Shown here in pieces: positions 24,160 to 32,175 of a stretch of DNA of 32,475 bases. How positions within the stretch are numbered: position 1 is the first letter of the stretch; each line of letters begins with the position of its first letter. This DNA is from an uncultured Elusimicrobia bacterium (GTDB taxonomy: Bacteria > Elusimicrobiota > Elusimicrobia > Elusimicrobiales > UBA9959). Where the stretch lies: positions 1-32,475 of the forward strand of contig CAIQNV010000154.1 in NCBI GenBank assembly GCA_903873295.1, written 5' to 3'. Position numbers and translations under genes: made by a program. The notes beneath the pieces were generated by a model. That model was not told the DNA's origin and made no database searches. It was given only the letters and a program-made list of their open reading frames with translations.

Positions 24160-25236
24160 ATGCCGACCGAGACGCAACAGAAAAAGAATTACACCCAGTT
24201 CCTGCTGCCGGCCTTTATCGGGCTGGCGCTGGTGTATTTCGTGGTGCTGGCGAAAGGCGCCATCTTCCCCTTCATCCTGAGCGCGGCGCTGGCCTATATC
24301 CTCAGCCCGATGATCAAGTACTTCGAGGTGCGCGGCATAAAGCGGTCTTACGCGGTGGCCGGGCTTTATCTCGGCGCCGGGGCGCTGCTCTTCATAGTCG
24401 TCTACCTGCTCATGCATTTTCTTTCTTTCGAGCTGGAATCGCTGCAGCAGTCCTGGCCCGAATACGCGGAAAGAATACAGCTTTTTGTGACGAAACTTAA
24501 CACAAAACTGGTGAAGGACTATCCCTTCGTGGCCTCGCTGCGCCTGGAGCAGAAGCTGGACCATTTGCTGGAGCTGGCGCCGCAGATGATACTTTCCCTG
24601 CTGCCGATGCTTACGCTGCTCTTTATAGTCCCTTTCATCACCTTCTTCATGCTGGTAGGCGGCTCCGGCATCATCGATTACCTGCTGGACCATCTCCCGT
24701 CGCGCCACGCTGAAATAATACTGCACATCGCTTCGCGCATCGACGGCTCGCTGGGCAATTATCTGCGCGGCATCCTGACGGAAGCCTTCATAATTTTCCT
24801 GATAGCCTTCAGCGGCCTGCTGCTGATGGACCTGAACTACGCCGCGGTGATCGCGATACTGATAGGCTTCTCGAGCCTGGTGCCCTATCTGGGCGCCATC
24901 GTCGGGGCGGTGCTTTCGTCCATAGTGGCGTACCTGCAGTTCGGCACTATAGTTCCGATAATCAAGATCATGGCGTTCTTCACCGGCATACGGTTTTTCG
25001 ACGACTGGTTCCTGCAGCCCTACATCATGAAGAAAGCCGTGGACCTTAACCCGGCGATAATACTGCTGGCGCTGATGGCCGGCGCCGAGATAGGCGGCAT
25101 CTGGGGCGTGATCTTCTCCATCCCGGTAACCTGCATAATCAAGGAAACAATGCAGATAGCGGTGGAACTGCAGGAGACGGAATTCCGCTGGAAGCCCAAG
25201 CCGGAGCCGACCCGCATAAGCATCCCTTACACGTAA
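24160..25236 (+). CDS. AI-2E family (PerM/UPF0118) membrane protein
   Basis: This 358-residue protein has two N-terminal membrane spans, a long soluble/amphipathic segment (about 85-145) and five to six C-terminal spans. Family marks are the early PFILSAALAYILSPMIKYFE, the PFITFFMLVGG segment, and the late LIGFSSLVPYLGAIVGAVLS and LQPYIMKKAVDLNP blocks. The family includes AI-2 exporters, but also Na+/H+ antiporters and proteins of unknown substrate, so transport of autoinducer should not be assumed. It is the last gene of the operon and is followed by a strong bidirectional terminator. A SD (AAGGA) precedes the ATG. Confidence 0.9.
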   Translation: MPTETQQKKNYTQFLLPAFIGLALVYFVVLAKGAIFPFILSAALAYILSPMIKYFEVRGIKRSYAVAGLYLGAGALLFIVVYLLMHFLSFELESLQQSWPEYAERIQLFVTKLNTKLVKDYPFVASLRLEQKLDHLLELAPQMILSLLPMLTLLFIVPFITFFMLVGGSGIIDYLLDHLPSRHAEIILHIASRIDGSLGNYLRGILTEAFIIFLIAFSGLLLMDLNYAAVIAILIGFSSLVPYLGAIVGAVLSSIVAYLQFGTIVPIIKIMAFFTGIRFFDDWFLQPYIMKKAVDLNPAIILLALMAGAEIGGIWGVIFSIPVTCIIKETMQIAVELQETEFRWKPKPEPTRISIPYT

Positions 25237-25252
25237 CTCCCGCGGAGGGCAT

Positions 25253-25287
25253 AAAAAAAGAGGCGCTTTGAAGCGTCTCTTTTTTTA
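25253..25287. terminator. Bidirectional intrinsic terminator
   Basis: The stem A7-GAGGCGCTT pairs with AAGCGTCTC-T7 (one G-U pair, 4-base loop). A long T-run is present in both directions. It separates the converging AI-2E-family and receiver-domain genes. Confidence 0.9.
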
Positions 25288-25306
25288 TCGCCCGGCCGGG
25301 CCGCCG

Positions 25307-25681
25307 CTATTTAAGGGCGAGAGCTATCTGCGAGCGGAGCACTTCGATGGGGCAGGGTTTCTGCAGGAAGCCTTTCACGTTGGATTCCTGCTTGAAGATC
25401 TGCTCGGTGGACGGGTCGAAGTGGCTGGCAGTCATCACCAGTATAGGTATCCTTTTGACCTCGTCGTCGGAAAGCAGGAGGCGCATCATCTCAAGCCCGG
25501 AAACGCGGGGCATCATGACGTCCATCAGGATGATGTCGGGCTTGACCAGCCGGGCCTGATCGAAGCCTTCCTTGCCGTCGGCGGCGGTGTAGACCTCGTA
25601 GACCTCGGAGCCCAGCGCCATCTGCGCGAGCTGCAGGAAGTTCTCATTATCGTCCACGATAAGCACGCGTATTTTAGCCAT
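25307..25681 (-). CDS. Stand-alone response-regulator receiver domain
   Basis: This 124-residue CheY-like protein has the acidic pair Asp10/Asp11 (IVDDNE), phosphoacceptor Asp54 (LMDVMMP), switch Thr84 (MTAS) and Lys108 (LQKP). No output domain follows, so it works by binding partners or as part of a phosphorelay. The ATG at 25681 is supported by a GGGGGAG ribosome-binding site 1-7 bases before it; an earlier start at 25714 would run into the tRNA-Leu end. No histidine kinase is in the window. Confidence 0.93.
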   Translation of the reverse strand: MAKIRVLIVDDNENFLQLAQMALGSEVYEVYTAADGKEGFDQARLVKPDIILMDVMMPRVSGLEMMRLLLSDDEVKRIPILVMTASHFDPSTEQIFKQESNVKGFLQKPCPIEVLRSQIALALK

Positions 25682-25707
25682 ACTCCCCCTGACACACCGG
25701 ATATTTT

Positions 25708-25791
25708 TGGGCAAGGAGGGAATCGAACCCTCATGATCGTGAGATCGCAGGTTTTTGAGACCTGTGCGTCTACCAATTCCGCCACTTGCCC
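25708..25791 (-). tRNA. tRNA-Leu (CAA)
   Basis: The minus strand forms a class II tRNA: acceptor GGGCAAG/CTTGCCC, D arm GCGGAATTGGTAGACGC, anticodon stem CAGGT/ACCTG around CTCAAAA (anticodon CAA), a long variable arm (CGATCTCACGATCATG-type) and T arm GGTTCGATTCC. Discriminator A; the CCA is not encoded, unlike in the tRNA-Val and tRNA-Glu genes here. Confidence 0.95.
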
Positions 25792-25797
25792 GCCTCT

Positions 25798-25813
25798 TTA
25801 TTCTACAAAATAA
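25798..25813 (-). promoter_or_regulatory. Promoter element of tRNA-Leu
   Basis: TTATTTTGTAGAATAA on the minus strand, with the -10 box TAGAAT (25800-25805) ending about 8 bases before the mature tRNA. The identical 16-mer recurs at 32117-32132. Confidence 0.55.
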
Positions 25814-25814
25814 C

Positions 25815-26525
25815 TTACTTCGTTTTAGGCCCGCGCAGCCCCAGGAGGTCGTCGACGCGCACCGGCTTCAGGCCTTTTTTAGCGGCCTCGGCCAGGATGC
25901 TCTCCACGATGCGCAGGTTTTTCTCTTTAACCCTGCCCCCCCCGTCGTGCAGCAGCAGTATGGCGCCGGGCCTGACCGCCTTGAGGTATTCCGCGGTCAT
26001 CTTCTCTTCGGAGGCCTTCGTCCAGTCGCTGCCGTAGGTCCAGTTGACCAGGGTATAGCCCAGGCTCCCGGCCAGCCGGCGGACCCAGGGCTTGTCGTAG
26101 CCGTTGGGCATCCGCGCTATTACGGGCCTGACCCCGGCGGCTTTCTCTATGGAAGCGCCGGCTTTCTCCAGCTCTTCCGACAGGACTTTTTCCCTTTCGG
26201 CGGCATTTCCCAGCTTGAACCAGTTCTGATGCGAATCGGTATGATTGGCCACCAGGTGGCCTGCGGCGGAAACCTTTTTAGCCCTGTCGGGATAAGCCCG
26301 CGCGGAAGAGCCCAGCATGAAGAAGGTGGCCTTGACGCCGTGCTTTTCGAGCAGCTTGAGCAGGTCCTCGGTGATATACCCCGGTCCGTCGTCAAAGGTA
26401 AGGGCGAATTCGGCCTTTTCAGGGTCCCCGTCGGCGTAAAACTTGCCGGCGTAAGGGTTGGCGGCCAGGCAGGGGCCGGCCGCGAGGGCGGCCAGGGCAA
26501 GGCACATGATGAGATTTTTTTTCAT
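25815..26525 (-). CDS. Secreted NodB-type polysaccharide deacetylase
   Basis: This 236-residue protein has a signal peptide (about 1-22, ending GPCLAAN) and the five NodB motifs: TFDDGP (Asp45 base, Asp46 metal), HTDSH (metal-binding His95, His99), RMPNGY, WTYGSDW and LLHDGG. It should remove N- or O-acetyl groups from a peptidoglycan or exopolysaccharide substrate in the periplasm or outside the cell. The ATG at 26525 begins the signal peptide; a longer start would place about 32 unlikely residues ahead of it. It follows the ABC permease gene by 5 bases, so it belongs to that operon. Confidence 0.9.
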   Translation of the reverse strand: MKKNLIMCLALAALAAGPCLAANPYAGKFYADGDPEKAEFALTFDDGPGYITEDLLKLLEKHGVKATFFMLGSSARAYPDRAKKVSAAGHLVANHTDSHQNWFKLGNAAEREKVLSEELEKAGASIEKAAGVRPVIARMPNGYDKPWVRRLAGSLGYTLVNWTYGSDWTKASEEKMTAEYLKAVRPGAILLLHDGGGRVKEKNLRIVESILAEAAKKGLKPVRVDDLLGLRGPKTK

Positions 26526-26530
26526 AAAGA

Positions 26531-28198
26531 TCAGATCTCGTGCCTCTCCAGGTTGCGGAGGCCTATTTTCCACGGCACGTACAGCGCCGTAAAATTCAGC
26601 GCCAGGAACACGGCGGCGCAAAGCGCCACGGCGCGCAGATCCCAGGGATTGGCGCGGCCGAAGCGCTCCGAAAAATGCATCTGCACCGGCCAGGCCTCCA
26701 CGCCCACCAGCAGCGCCAGATAGCCCATGGAGCAGGCCATATAGAGGAAGCCGCCGTAGGAGGATTCGAGCTGGTGGATGTTCTCGACGTTGAAATCGGG
26801 AAAGACGGCGCCGAAGCCTATGCCCATCACCGTGATGACCACCGCGGCCGCCACGATAGTGAAGGTGGACAGCACGGAGATGAACAGGTCGGCGTTGAGC
26901 AGGCGGTTGGAAACGGTGATAAGCAGCACGCCTATAAGCACCGCGGGCAGCAGCGAAACCATAAGCTTTTCGCGCATGACCGCGGCGGCGGTCACGGGCG
27001 AGGACTTAAGCAGCCAGTAGCTGCTCCCCTCCAGGCTGACGGCCGGGAAGGTGAAGCGCAGGCCTATGGCGGCCATCACGAAGCCGGCTACTCCGACGTT
27101 GAGGAACGAGATCATGCTCTTAAGGTCGGGCGTGTCCAGCGGCAGCTGGCGTATGCTGAAGAGGTAAACCGCGATAAGCGCCGCTATCAGGATTATCTGC
27201 GACCAGTAGCGGGCGTCGCGCGCCAGCATCAGGCGGTCTTTCCAGTAAAGAGTGAGGAAGGAGCGCAGGGCGGGAAAGCGGGCGGCGAGGCGCTGCTCCG
27301 GCAGGGGGTCCCGGCCGCCCTTGAAGCGCGGCGAGCTCTGGGCCCCGCTGAAGCCGCGCATGTAGACGCGGCCCGAGACAAAATAGATCAGCGCGTAAAG
27401 CGCCGCGGCGGACAGGCACAGCACGCCGGCGCTCGCGGCGAAAGCCCCCCAGTGCCCCGCGGAGTAAGCCACCATGGCCTTGGTCACCCACCAGGACGGC
27501 ATGTAGGGCGCGGTGGGCGACTGCAGGTACTGTATGTACTGCGCCACGATCTGGAGCGAATCCGGGCGCAGCAGTTTTTCCGGCTTGGAAAAACGGAACA
27601 TGACATAGACGAAAGCTACCGACAGGCTGCCCAGCAGCCAGGTGATGTCGCGCGTCTTCGACGACGGAAAGGCGTACATGACCAGCATGCTGAAAAAGAT
27701 GCCGAAGGCGCCCGCAAGCAGGACGAACGGGACCATCAGGAAGCCGTAGGCCAGATAGAAGCCGGCGCCCAGCGCCTTGACGCGGCCCAGGGCGATGATG
27801 TACGGCAGGATGGCCAGCACCAGCGTCCACGACGAGTAGAACACCGTCTCCAGCGCCTTGTCCATGAAGATGGAGCGCAGGTTCAGCGGGCAGGAAAACA
27901 GGAACTTCAGGTCGAAAGAATAATACAGCGTGGACATGGAGATGATGATGGAGGAAACGATGACCATGGAAAAGGTCATGAGCAGCACCATGGAGGTGAG
28001 CTTCCAGGAAAGCATGGGCCCTATAAGCTGCACGCCCTCCAAATAGGTGAGCAGGCGCCAGAAGGCGGCGTAAAGCGCGGCCAGCATGAGCAGGCCCACC
28101 GCTGCGAACATCAGGTTTTTAACCAGCTTCCAGCCCCGCAGTCCCCGCAGGGTGTTGGCGAATGTCCGCGCTTTCCTTTCCAGGAGAATATTGAGCAT
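26531..28198 (-). CDS. ABC transporter permease (ABC-2-like exporter)
   Basis: This 555-residue protein has about 12 hydrophobic segments arranged as two blocks (about 30-240 and 310-550) with a hydrophilic joint rich in Pro/Arg around residues 285-310. It looks like the large, duplicated permeases that pair with single ATPases of the ABC-2 class. The ATPase gene ends 24 bases upstream, and the deacetylase follows 5 bases downstream. No Shine-Dalgarno precedes the ATG at 28198. The substrate is unknown; a glycan or lipid exporter would fit the deacetylase neighbour. Confidence 0.78.
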   Translation of the reverse strand: MLNILLERKARTFANTLRGLRGWKLVKNLMFAAVGLLMLAALYAAFWRLLTYLEGVQLIGPMLSWKLTSMVLLMTFSMVIVSSIIISMSTLYYSFDLKFLFSCPLNLRSIFMDKALETVFYSSWTLVLAILPYIIALGRVKALGAGFYLAYGFLMVPFVLLAGAFGIFFSMLVMYAFPSSKTRDITWLLGSLSVAFVYVMFRFSKPEKLLRPDSLQIVAQYIQYLQSPTAPYMPSWWVTKAMVAYSAGHWGAFAASAGVLCLSAAALYALIYFVSGRVYMRGFSGAQSSPRFKGGRDPLPEQRLAARFPALRSFLTLYWKDRLMLARDARYWSQIILIAALIAVYLFSIRQLPLDTPDLKSMISFLNVGVAGFVMAAIGLRFTFPAVSLEGSSYWLLKSSPVTAAAVMREKLMVSLLPAVLIGVLLITVSNRLLNADLFISVLSTFTIVAAAVVITVMGIGFGAVFPDFNVENIHQLESSYGGFLYMACSMGYLALLVGVEAWPVQMHFSERFGRANPWDLRAVALCAAVFLALNFTALYVPWKIGLRNLERHEI

Positions 28199-28222
28199 GA
28201 AAAATATGGCCGGCGGGCGCCG

Positions 28223-28948
28223 CTACTCCGTCAGCTCCAGGAAGACGTCCTCCAGGGAGCGCTCCCCGGCGGCGCCGGAGGCCATTTTTTTTACTTCCGC
28301 CACGGTGCCCCTGGCTATCAGCCGGCCGCGGTAGATGATGCCCACGGTATGGCAGAGTTTTTCGGCCATGTCCAGGATGTGGGTGCACATGAAGACGGCG
28401 GCGCCCCCGCGGGCGATGTCGGCCAGCAGGCCCTTGAAGCGGCGGATGCTCTTGGGATCGAGGCCGACGGTGGGCTCGTCGAAAAGCACGACTTTGGGCC
28501 GGCGCAGCAGGACGCTGGCGATAAGCAGCTTCTGCTTCATGCCGTGCGAGTAGCTTTCAAGCAGCTCCCCGGAGTGGGCGGTCAGTTCGAACATTTCCAG
28601 GAGTTCCGGAATGCGCTTCTTCTGGCCGGCGGCCGGCAGGGAATACAGGTCGCCGATAAAGCGCATGAACTCCCAGCCGGTGAGCTTGGGATAGACGAAA
28701 GGCTCGTCGGGGATATAGGCCATGGCCCGCTTGGCCGCCAGCGGGTTCGTGGCCAGGTCGCAGCCGGCCACGCTTACGCTCCCGGAGGTGGGCCGCATGA
28801 TGCCGGAGAGGATCTTTACGGTGGTGGTCTTGCCCGCGCCGTTGGGGCCGAGGAAGCCGAAGATCTCGCCGGGCTCGACGCGCAGGTTAAGCCCGTCCAC
28901 GGCTTTGAAGGAGCCGAAGGTCTTGGTTAAATTATTGATCTCTATCAT
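28223..28948 (-). CDS. ABC transporter ATP-binding protein
   Basis: This 241-residue ATPase has Walker A (GPNGAGKTT, about 34-42), signature variant YSHGMKQK in place of LSGGQ, Walker B with DEPTVGLD, and the switch His in CTHIL. The Q-loop reads YIPDEP, typical of ABC-2 exporters of the CcmA/NatA type. It energises the permease encoded next. The ATG at 28948 has no Shine-Dalgarno and lies 8 bases after a strong 14-bp hairpin (28956-28986), so start of expression is either downstream of that terminator or through it. Confidence 0.92.
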   Translation of the reverse strand: MIEINNLTKTFGSFKAVDGLNLRVEPGEIFGFLGPNGAGKTTTVKILSGIMRPTSGSVSVAGCDLATNPLAAKRAMAYIPDEPFVYPKLTGWEFMRFIGDLYSLPAAGQKKRIPELLEMFELTAHSGELLESYSHGMKQKLLIASVLLRRPKVVLFDEPTVGLDPKSIRRFKGLLADIARGGAAVFMCTHILDMAEKLCHTVGIIYRGRLIARGTVAEVKKMASGAAGERSLEDVFLELTE

Positions 28949-28955
28949 CGGGGAA

Positions 28956-28986
28956 AATTAAAATCCCCGGCGCGGGGATTTTAATT
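28956..28986. terminator. Intrinsic terminator between the SurA-like gene and the ABC ATPase
   Basis: A perfect 14-bp stem AATTAAAATCCCCG / CGGGGATTTTAATT with loop GCG is followed by TTTT on the minus strand. It should end the bactofilin operon just 8 bases before the ATPase ATG. Confidence 0.85.
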
Positions 28987-29034
28987 GCTGAGACTTAAGG
29001 AATAAATACCGGAGCGGGCTTATATCCGTTCCTT

Positions 29035-29733
29035 TTACCGGCCCTGTTCGCGCAGTTCCAGGTAGCTCTTGACTTCCTGCTGGGAGGTGAGCTGGCGCAG
29101 CAGATAGTTCGCTATGTTGGCGAATTTATCGCGGGCGAGCTCGTCGGAATATTTGGCGCGCTCTTTTTCGAAATTCTTCAGGTCCTTGTTCTTGGCCAGG
29201 TAATAAGACCGCGCCTCTTCGGGGGTCACTTTTACGCTGGTATAGATGAACTGCTTGAACTTGGAGGCCAGCCGGGCCTTCTTGCGCCAGGTTTCGTACT
29301 CGGAAGGTGACATCTGGTACTCATTGAAGATCGCCTGATAATATGCTCGCGGGCTGAAGACGCCGCCCTCGCGGAACTGCGGGGTGTTCTGCACTTCCAC
29401 CGCCACTTCGAAGTCGGGCACCAGCATGCCCATTTTCACGCCCTGCTGGCTCAGCAGCTCCTCGATCACCATCTCGCGGAAGACTTCCTGCTTTACGCTC
29501 TTGGACAGGGCGTCGTTGACCTCGGTGCCCGAGTCCTTGACATTGGACATCACCCTGTTGACCTGGGTAATGAAGCGCTTGTACGGGATCTTGGTGCCGC
29601 CCACATCGGCCAGCGCGTCCATGGAGGGAGAGGTGAACACGTAGGCGCCCAAGCCCACGAACACGCCGACGAGGAAGATGGAGACGGTAGCGATGAAGAC
29701 TATCCGCCGGTGCCTTGAGAAAAAAGAGATCAT
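29035..29733 (-). CDS. Membrane-anchored SurA/PpiD N-domain-like chaperone without PPIase domain
   Basis: This 232-residue protein has one N-terminal span (about 11-33, VFIATVSIFLVGVFVGLGAY) and a SurA_N-type chaperone region: VGGTKIPYKRFITQVN, KQEVFREMVIEELLSQQGVK, FSPRAYYQAIFNEYQMSPSEY. No parvulin domain follows, so it is a truncated PpiD-like holdase rather than a prolyl isomerase. It shares 4 bases (29730-29733) with the bactofilin stop and is last in the cell-wall operon. A terminator follows at 28956-28986. A role in folding envelope proteins is inferred. Confidence 0.8.
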   Translation of the reverse strand: MISFFSRHRRIVFIATVSIFLVGVFVGLGAYVFTSPSMDALADVGGTKIPYKRFITQVNRVMSNVKDSGTEVNDALSKSVKQEVFREMVIEELLSQQGVKMGMLVPDFEVAVEVQNTPQFREGGVFSPRAYYQAIFNEYQMSPSEYETWRKKARLASKFKQFIYTSVKVTPEEARSYYLAKNKDLKNFEKERAKYSDELARDKFANIANYLLRQLTSQQEVKSYLELREQGR

Positions 29734-30149
29734 TGTTGTTTAGCCTCTGCTTTTGAAGTTTTTGTATGCTGCCGCTCTTCGCCTTTGGCGGAAACGCTGC
29801 TCATGGAGCAGTTGCCGTTGAACAGCGCGCCCTCCTCCAGCATTATGCGCGGCGCGCGCATGTCGCCGTCCACGCGCGAGCCCGTAAGCGCCTCGATATG
29901 GTCCAGCGCCGTGATATTGCCCTTAACCTCGCCGCAGACATAGCAGATCTCGCAGGAGATATCGCCTTTTATTTTGCCGGACTTGCCCACGGTGACTATC
30001 TTGGCGTCCACGATGGAACCGTCTATGCGCCCGTCTATGCGCAGCGAACCTTTAGCCGTCAGCGTGCCCTGAAAATAGGCCTCGTTGCCGATGACGGTGT
30101 CGCCGTTCTTCGTTTCAAAACTTATGTTAGTATTTTTAAAAAGCGCCAT
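29730..30149 (-). CDS. Bactofilin (polymer-forming cytoskeletal protein)
   Basis: This 139-residue protein has the bactofilin core with repeated beta-helix rungs (YFQGTLTAKGSLRIDGRIDG, ITALDHIEALTGSRVDG) and short charged tails. Bactofilins assemble nucleotide-free filaments that localise peptidoglycan enzymes. It follows the M23 endopeptidase gene by 12 bases, the classic bactofilin/M23 pairing used for cell shape and stalk or curvature formation. The N-terminal MALFKNTN might associate with the membrane. Confidence 0.93.
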   Translation of the reverse strand: MALFKNTNISFETKNGDTVIGNEAYFQGTLTAKGSLRIDGRIDGSIVDAKIVTVGKSGKIKGDISCEICYVCGEVKGNITALDHIEALTGSRVDGDMRAPRIMLEEGALFNGNCSMSSVSAKGEERQHTKTSKAEAKQQ

Positions 30150-30161
30150 TGTCTCCCCCTT

Positions 30162-31142
30162 TTACAGCCCGCCGAAAATACCGTCGAAAAGCCCGGCGAA
30201 ATTGCCGGCGTGCTTCCCCCCCACCTGCAGGAACTTCATGGGGTCGCGCGGCAGGCCGCCGGTCCAGACCTCGTAATGCAGATGGTTGCCGGTGGAGGTG
30301 CCGGTGGAGCCCATGCGGCCGATCACCTGGCCGCGCCTGACCGCCGTGCCTTCCTTGGCCAGGATCTCGCTCATGTGGCCGTAAAGCGTAGAATAGCCGA
30401 AGCCGTGGTCCACGAGCGCGCACATGCCGTAGCCCTGCGCCCAGCCGGAATGCCTGATAACCCCGTCGGCGGCGGCGTAGATGGGCGTGCCCGCCTCGTT
30501 GGCTATGTCTATGCCGGTGTGGTATTCGCTGGCGGTACGCAGCGGAGCGATGCGGTAGCCGAAATTAGAGGTGATGCGGCCCTCGGTCGGCCAGATGGAC
30601 GGGGTGGCGCGCACGCCGTTATGGCGGTCGGTGAGGTAAAGTGTGATCTCGGTATAGCTGGAGAGGCGCTTGCGCGACTCCTCCTGCATTTTCTGGATGG
30701 AATTGTTAAGCGTGGCCTCTTTTATCTCGGAAGCCTTGGCGCTGAGCAGCTTGCGGAAATCGGTCAGGTCGGACTCCTGCGGGCCGCCGAGCCCCTGCTC
30801 CCGCTCCAAAGCGCCGGGGTCCATGCCCAGCACTTTGCGCAGCTGGTTGTCGGTGCGCTTGGTCATCTCAAGATAGGCCATGCCCCTATCGACCTGCTCG
30901 GAAACGTAAGCCATCTTGGTGCGGAGGATCTTATTGTCCGCCTTGGTGACGTAGTAATCGAAATGGCGCCCCGCGATATAGCCGGCCCAGATGGTCATGC
31001 CGGTCCAGGTCGCGCCGAAAACAAGCAGCAGCAATACGGGTAGGTTGAACCGCATTGACGGCATGCCGTTATGGGGAATGATGAATACGCTGACAGGCTT
31101 GGCGACGTTCTTAAAGAAGCGTGTAAGGGCTTTTAACCGCAT
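30162..31142 (-). CDS. Membrane-anchored M23 (LytM) peptidoglycan endopeptidase
   Basis: This 326-residue protein has a cytoplasmic start (about 1-32), one membrane span (about 33-56), a coiled periplasmic stem (about 65-165) and a C-terminal M23 domain. The zinc and catalytic residues are intact: His208 and Asp212 (HTGID), His256 (LYGHM), His287 and His289 (NHLHYEV). It should cleave peptide cross-bridges in peptidoglycan. With bactofilin next door, a role in local wall remodelling is likely. The start has no clear Shine-Dalgarno; the ATG is preceded by TAATAT plus six bases, another possible leaderless start. Confidence 0.93.
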   Translation of the reverse strand: MRLKALTRFFKNVAKPVSVFIIPHNGMPSMRFNLPVLLLLVFGATWTGMTIWAGYIAGRHFDYYVTKADNKILRTKMAYVSEQVDRGMAYLEMTKRTDNQLRKVLGMDPGALEREQGLGGPQESDLTDFRKLLSAKASEIKEATLNNSIQKMQEESRKRLSSYTEITLYLTDRHNGVRATPSIWPTEGRITSNFGYRIAPLRTASEYHTGIDIANEAGTPIYAAADGVIRHSGWAQGYGMCALVDHGFGYSTLYGHMSEILAKEGTAVRRGQVIGRMGSTGTSTGNHLHYEVWTGGLPRDPMKFLQVGGKHAGNFAGLFDGIFGGL

Positions 31143-31162
31143 ATTTGTATATTAAACCTATA

Positions 31163-32017
31163 TTATCGGCCGCTGTCAACCGGCGGCGGGGTTTTTTTTG
31201 AGCGGGCCGCGGCCGGTTTGGCCGGGCCGCTTATAACGGACGGGTCGAAAGTAAGTTCGCCGTCGCCATTCTCATCAGCGGGCCGGGAGGAAGCCGGGGG
31301 AAATCCGGACGGAAGCTGTACGGGGACAGCCGCCCCCTGCGGCATGCCGGAGGGCATTCCCAGCCCCGCAGGCAGATTTTTCATGAGGGGCTTCATGTCG
31401 GGATCGCTCATGACCTCCATCAGGAGCTTCAGGAATTCCGGGCGGGCGGCGTATTGCATTATCATTTTATCCATGCCCTTGGCGCGCTGAACCGCGGACA
31501 CCACCGCCACCGGGTTGCCGCCTTTGCTGGCGGCGAAAGCCGCGGCCATATCGGGATTTCTCTTAAGGTCGGCGAGAAAAGTCTTCACAATGGGCCTGTC
31601 GGCGTACTTGCTCATGGCGTTAACTATCTGCTCGCCCTGCGCGGGATCGAAATTAGCGGCCGCGCCGCCCGGCAGCCCCCCCGCGAAAAGGCCCAGCGTG
31701 GAAGCCGGCATGGCGGTTGAGCTGTAAACGGGCGGGCCGAACGGGAGCGTCCTTGTTTCCGGCTGATAGCCGTCCGCCGCCGGCGGTAAAGATTGGAAGG
31801 CCTCTTCGAAAGCGGTCTTGGTGGCGGCGATCTTACGGTAGACAAGGAAGGCGACGGCGGCGAGGATTATGAACAGCGACAGAAGGACCGCGGCGACGAT
31901 CCTGAGAGTGTTGTTCCGGCCGCGGACGCGCGCGAGTTCGGCGCGGAGCTCTTCTTCCGTCCCGGCAGGGACCGGGGTTTTTTCTTCAGCCGCCGGAGCG
32001 TTGTTGGTTTCCGTCAT
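31163..32017 (-). CDS. Single-span membrane protein of unknown function
   Basis: This 284-residue protein has an acidic N-terminus (TETNNAPAAEEKTPVPAGTE), a coiled segment, one transmembrane helix (about 41-61, IVAAVLLSLFIILAAVAFLVY) and a largely helical C-terminal region with a MSDPDMKPLMKNLPAGLGMP-type segment, ending in a Pro/Lys-rich tail. I do not recognise the family. The ATG at 32017 is chosen for its GGAGGGGG ribosome-binding site; a TTG at 32032 is less likely. It leads the bactofilin operon, 20 bases before the M23 gene, so it may belong to the same envelope module. Confidence 0.65.
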   Translation of the reverse strand: MTETNNAPAAEEKTPVPAGTEEELRAELARVRGRNNTLRIVAAVLLSLFIILAAVAFLVYRKIAATKTAFEEAFQSLPPAADGYQPETRTLPFGPPVYSSTAMPASTLGLFAGGLPGGAAANFDPAQGEQIVNAMSKYADRPIVKTFLADLKRNPDMAAAFAASKGGNPVAVVSAVQRAKGMDKMIMQYAARPEFLKLLMEVMSDPDMKPLMKNLPAGLGMPSGMPQGAAVPVQLPSGFPPASSRPADENGDGELTFDPSVISGPAKPAAARSKKTPPPVDSGR

Positions 32018-32116
32018 AAGCCCCCTCCGCAAGATCCGGCCGCTCGGCCGGGCACAGCCCCCGTCGCGCGCAGTTAATAAGTAAGTTTGACAGTCAGCGC
32101 GCTAAATAGTAAACTG

Positions 32117-32132
32117 TTATTCTACAAAATAA
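32117..32132 (-). promoter_or_regulatory. Promoter element upstream of the envelope operon
   Basis: The 16-mer TTATTTTGTAGAATAA (minus strand, -10 TAGAAT at 32119-32124) is identical to the tRNA-Leu promoter element. It lies about 100 bases before the first gene of the bactofilin operon. Confidence 0.5.
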
Positions 32133-32157
32133 AAGCCGGTTTTTAAGCCGGCTTTTT
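32131..32157. terminator. Bidirectional hairpin terminator upstream of tRNA-Glu
   Basis: AAAAGCCGG pairs with CCGGCTTTT around an 8-base loop, with a T-run on the plus side (GCTTTTT) and AT-rich sequence on the minus side. It insulates the tRNA-Glu region from the minus-strand operon. Confidence 0.75.
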
Positions 32158-32175
32158 ACGAGTAATAGTTCATGC

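Noticed and set aside
26540-28930. Long plus-strand open frame opposite the ABC operon
   Set aside because: Low-complexity Gly/His/Gln/Arg-rich translation antisense to well-supported transporter genes.
29766-31043. Plus-strand frame opposite bactofilin and M23 genes
   Set aside because: No motif and antisense to two confident genes.
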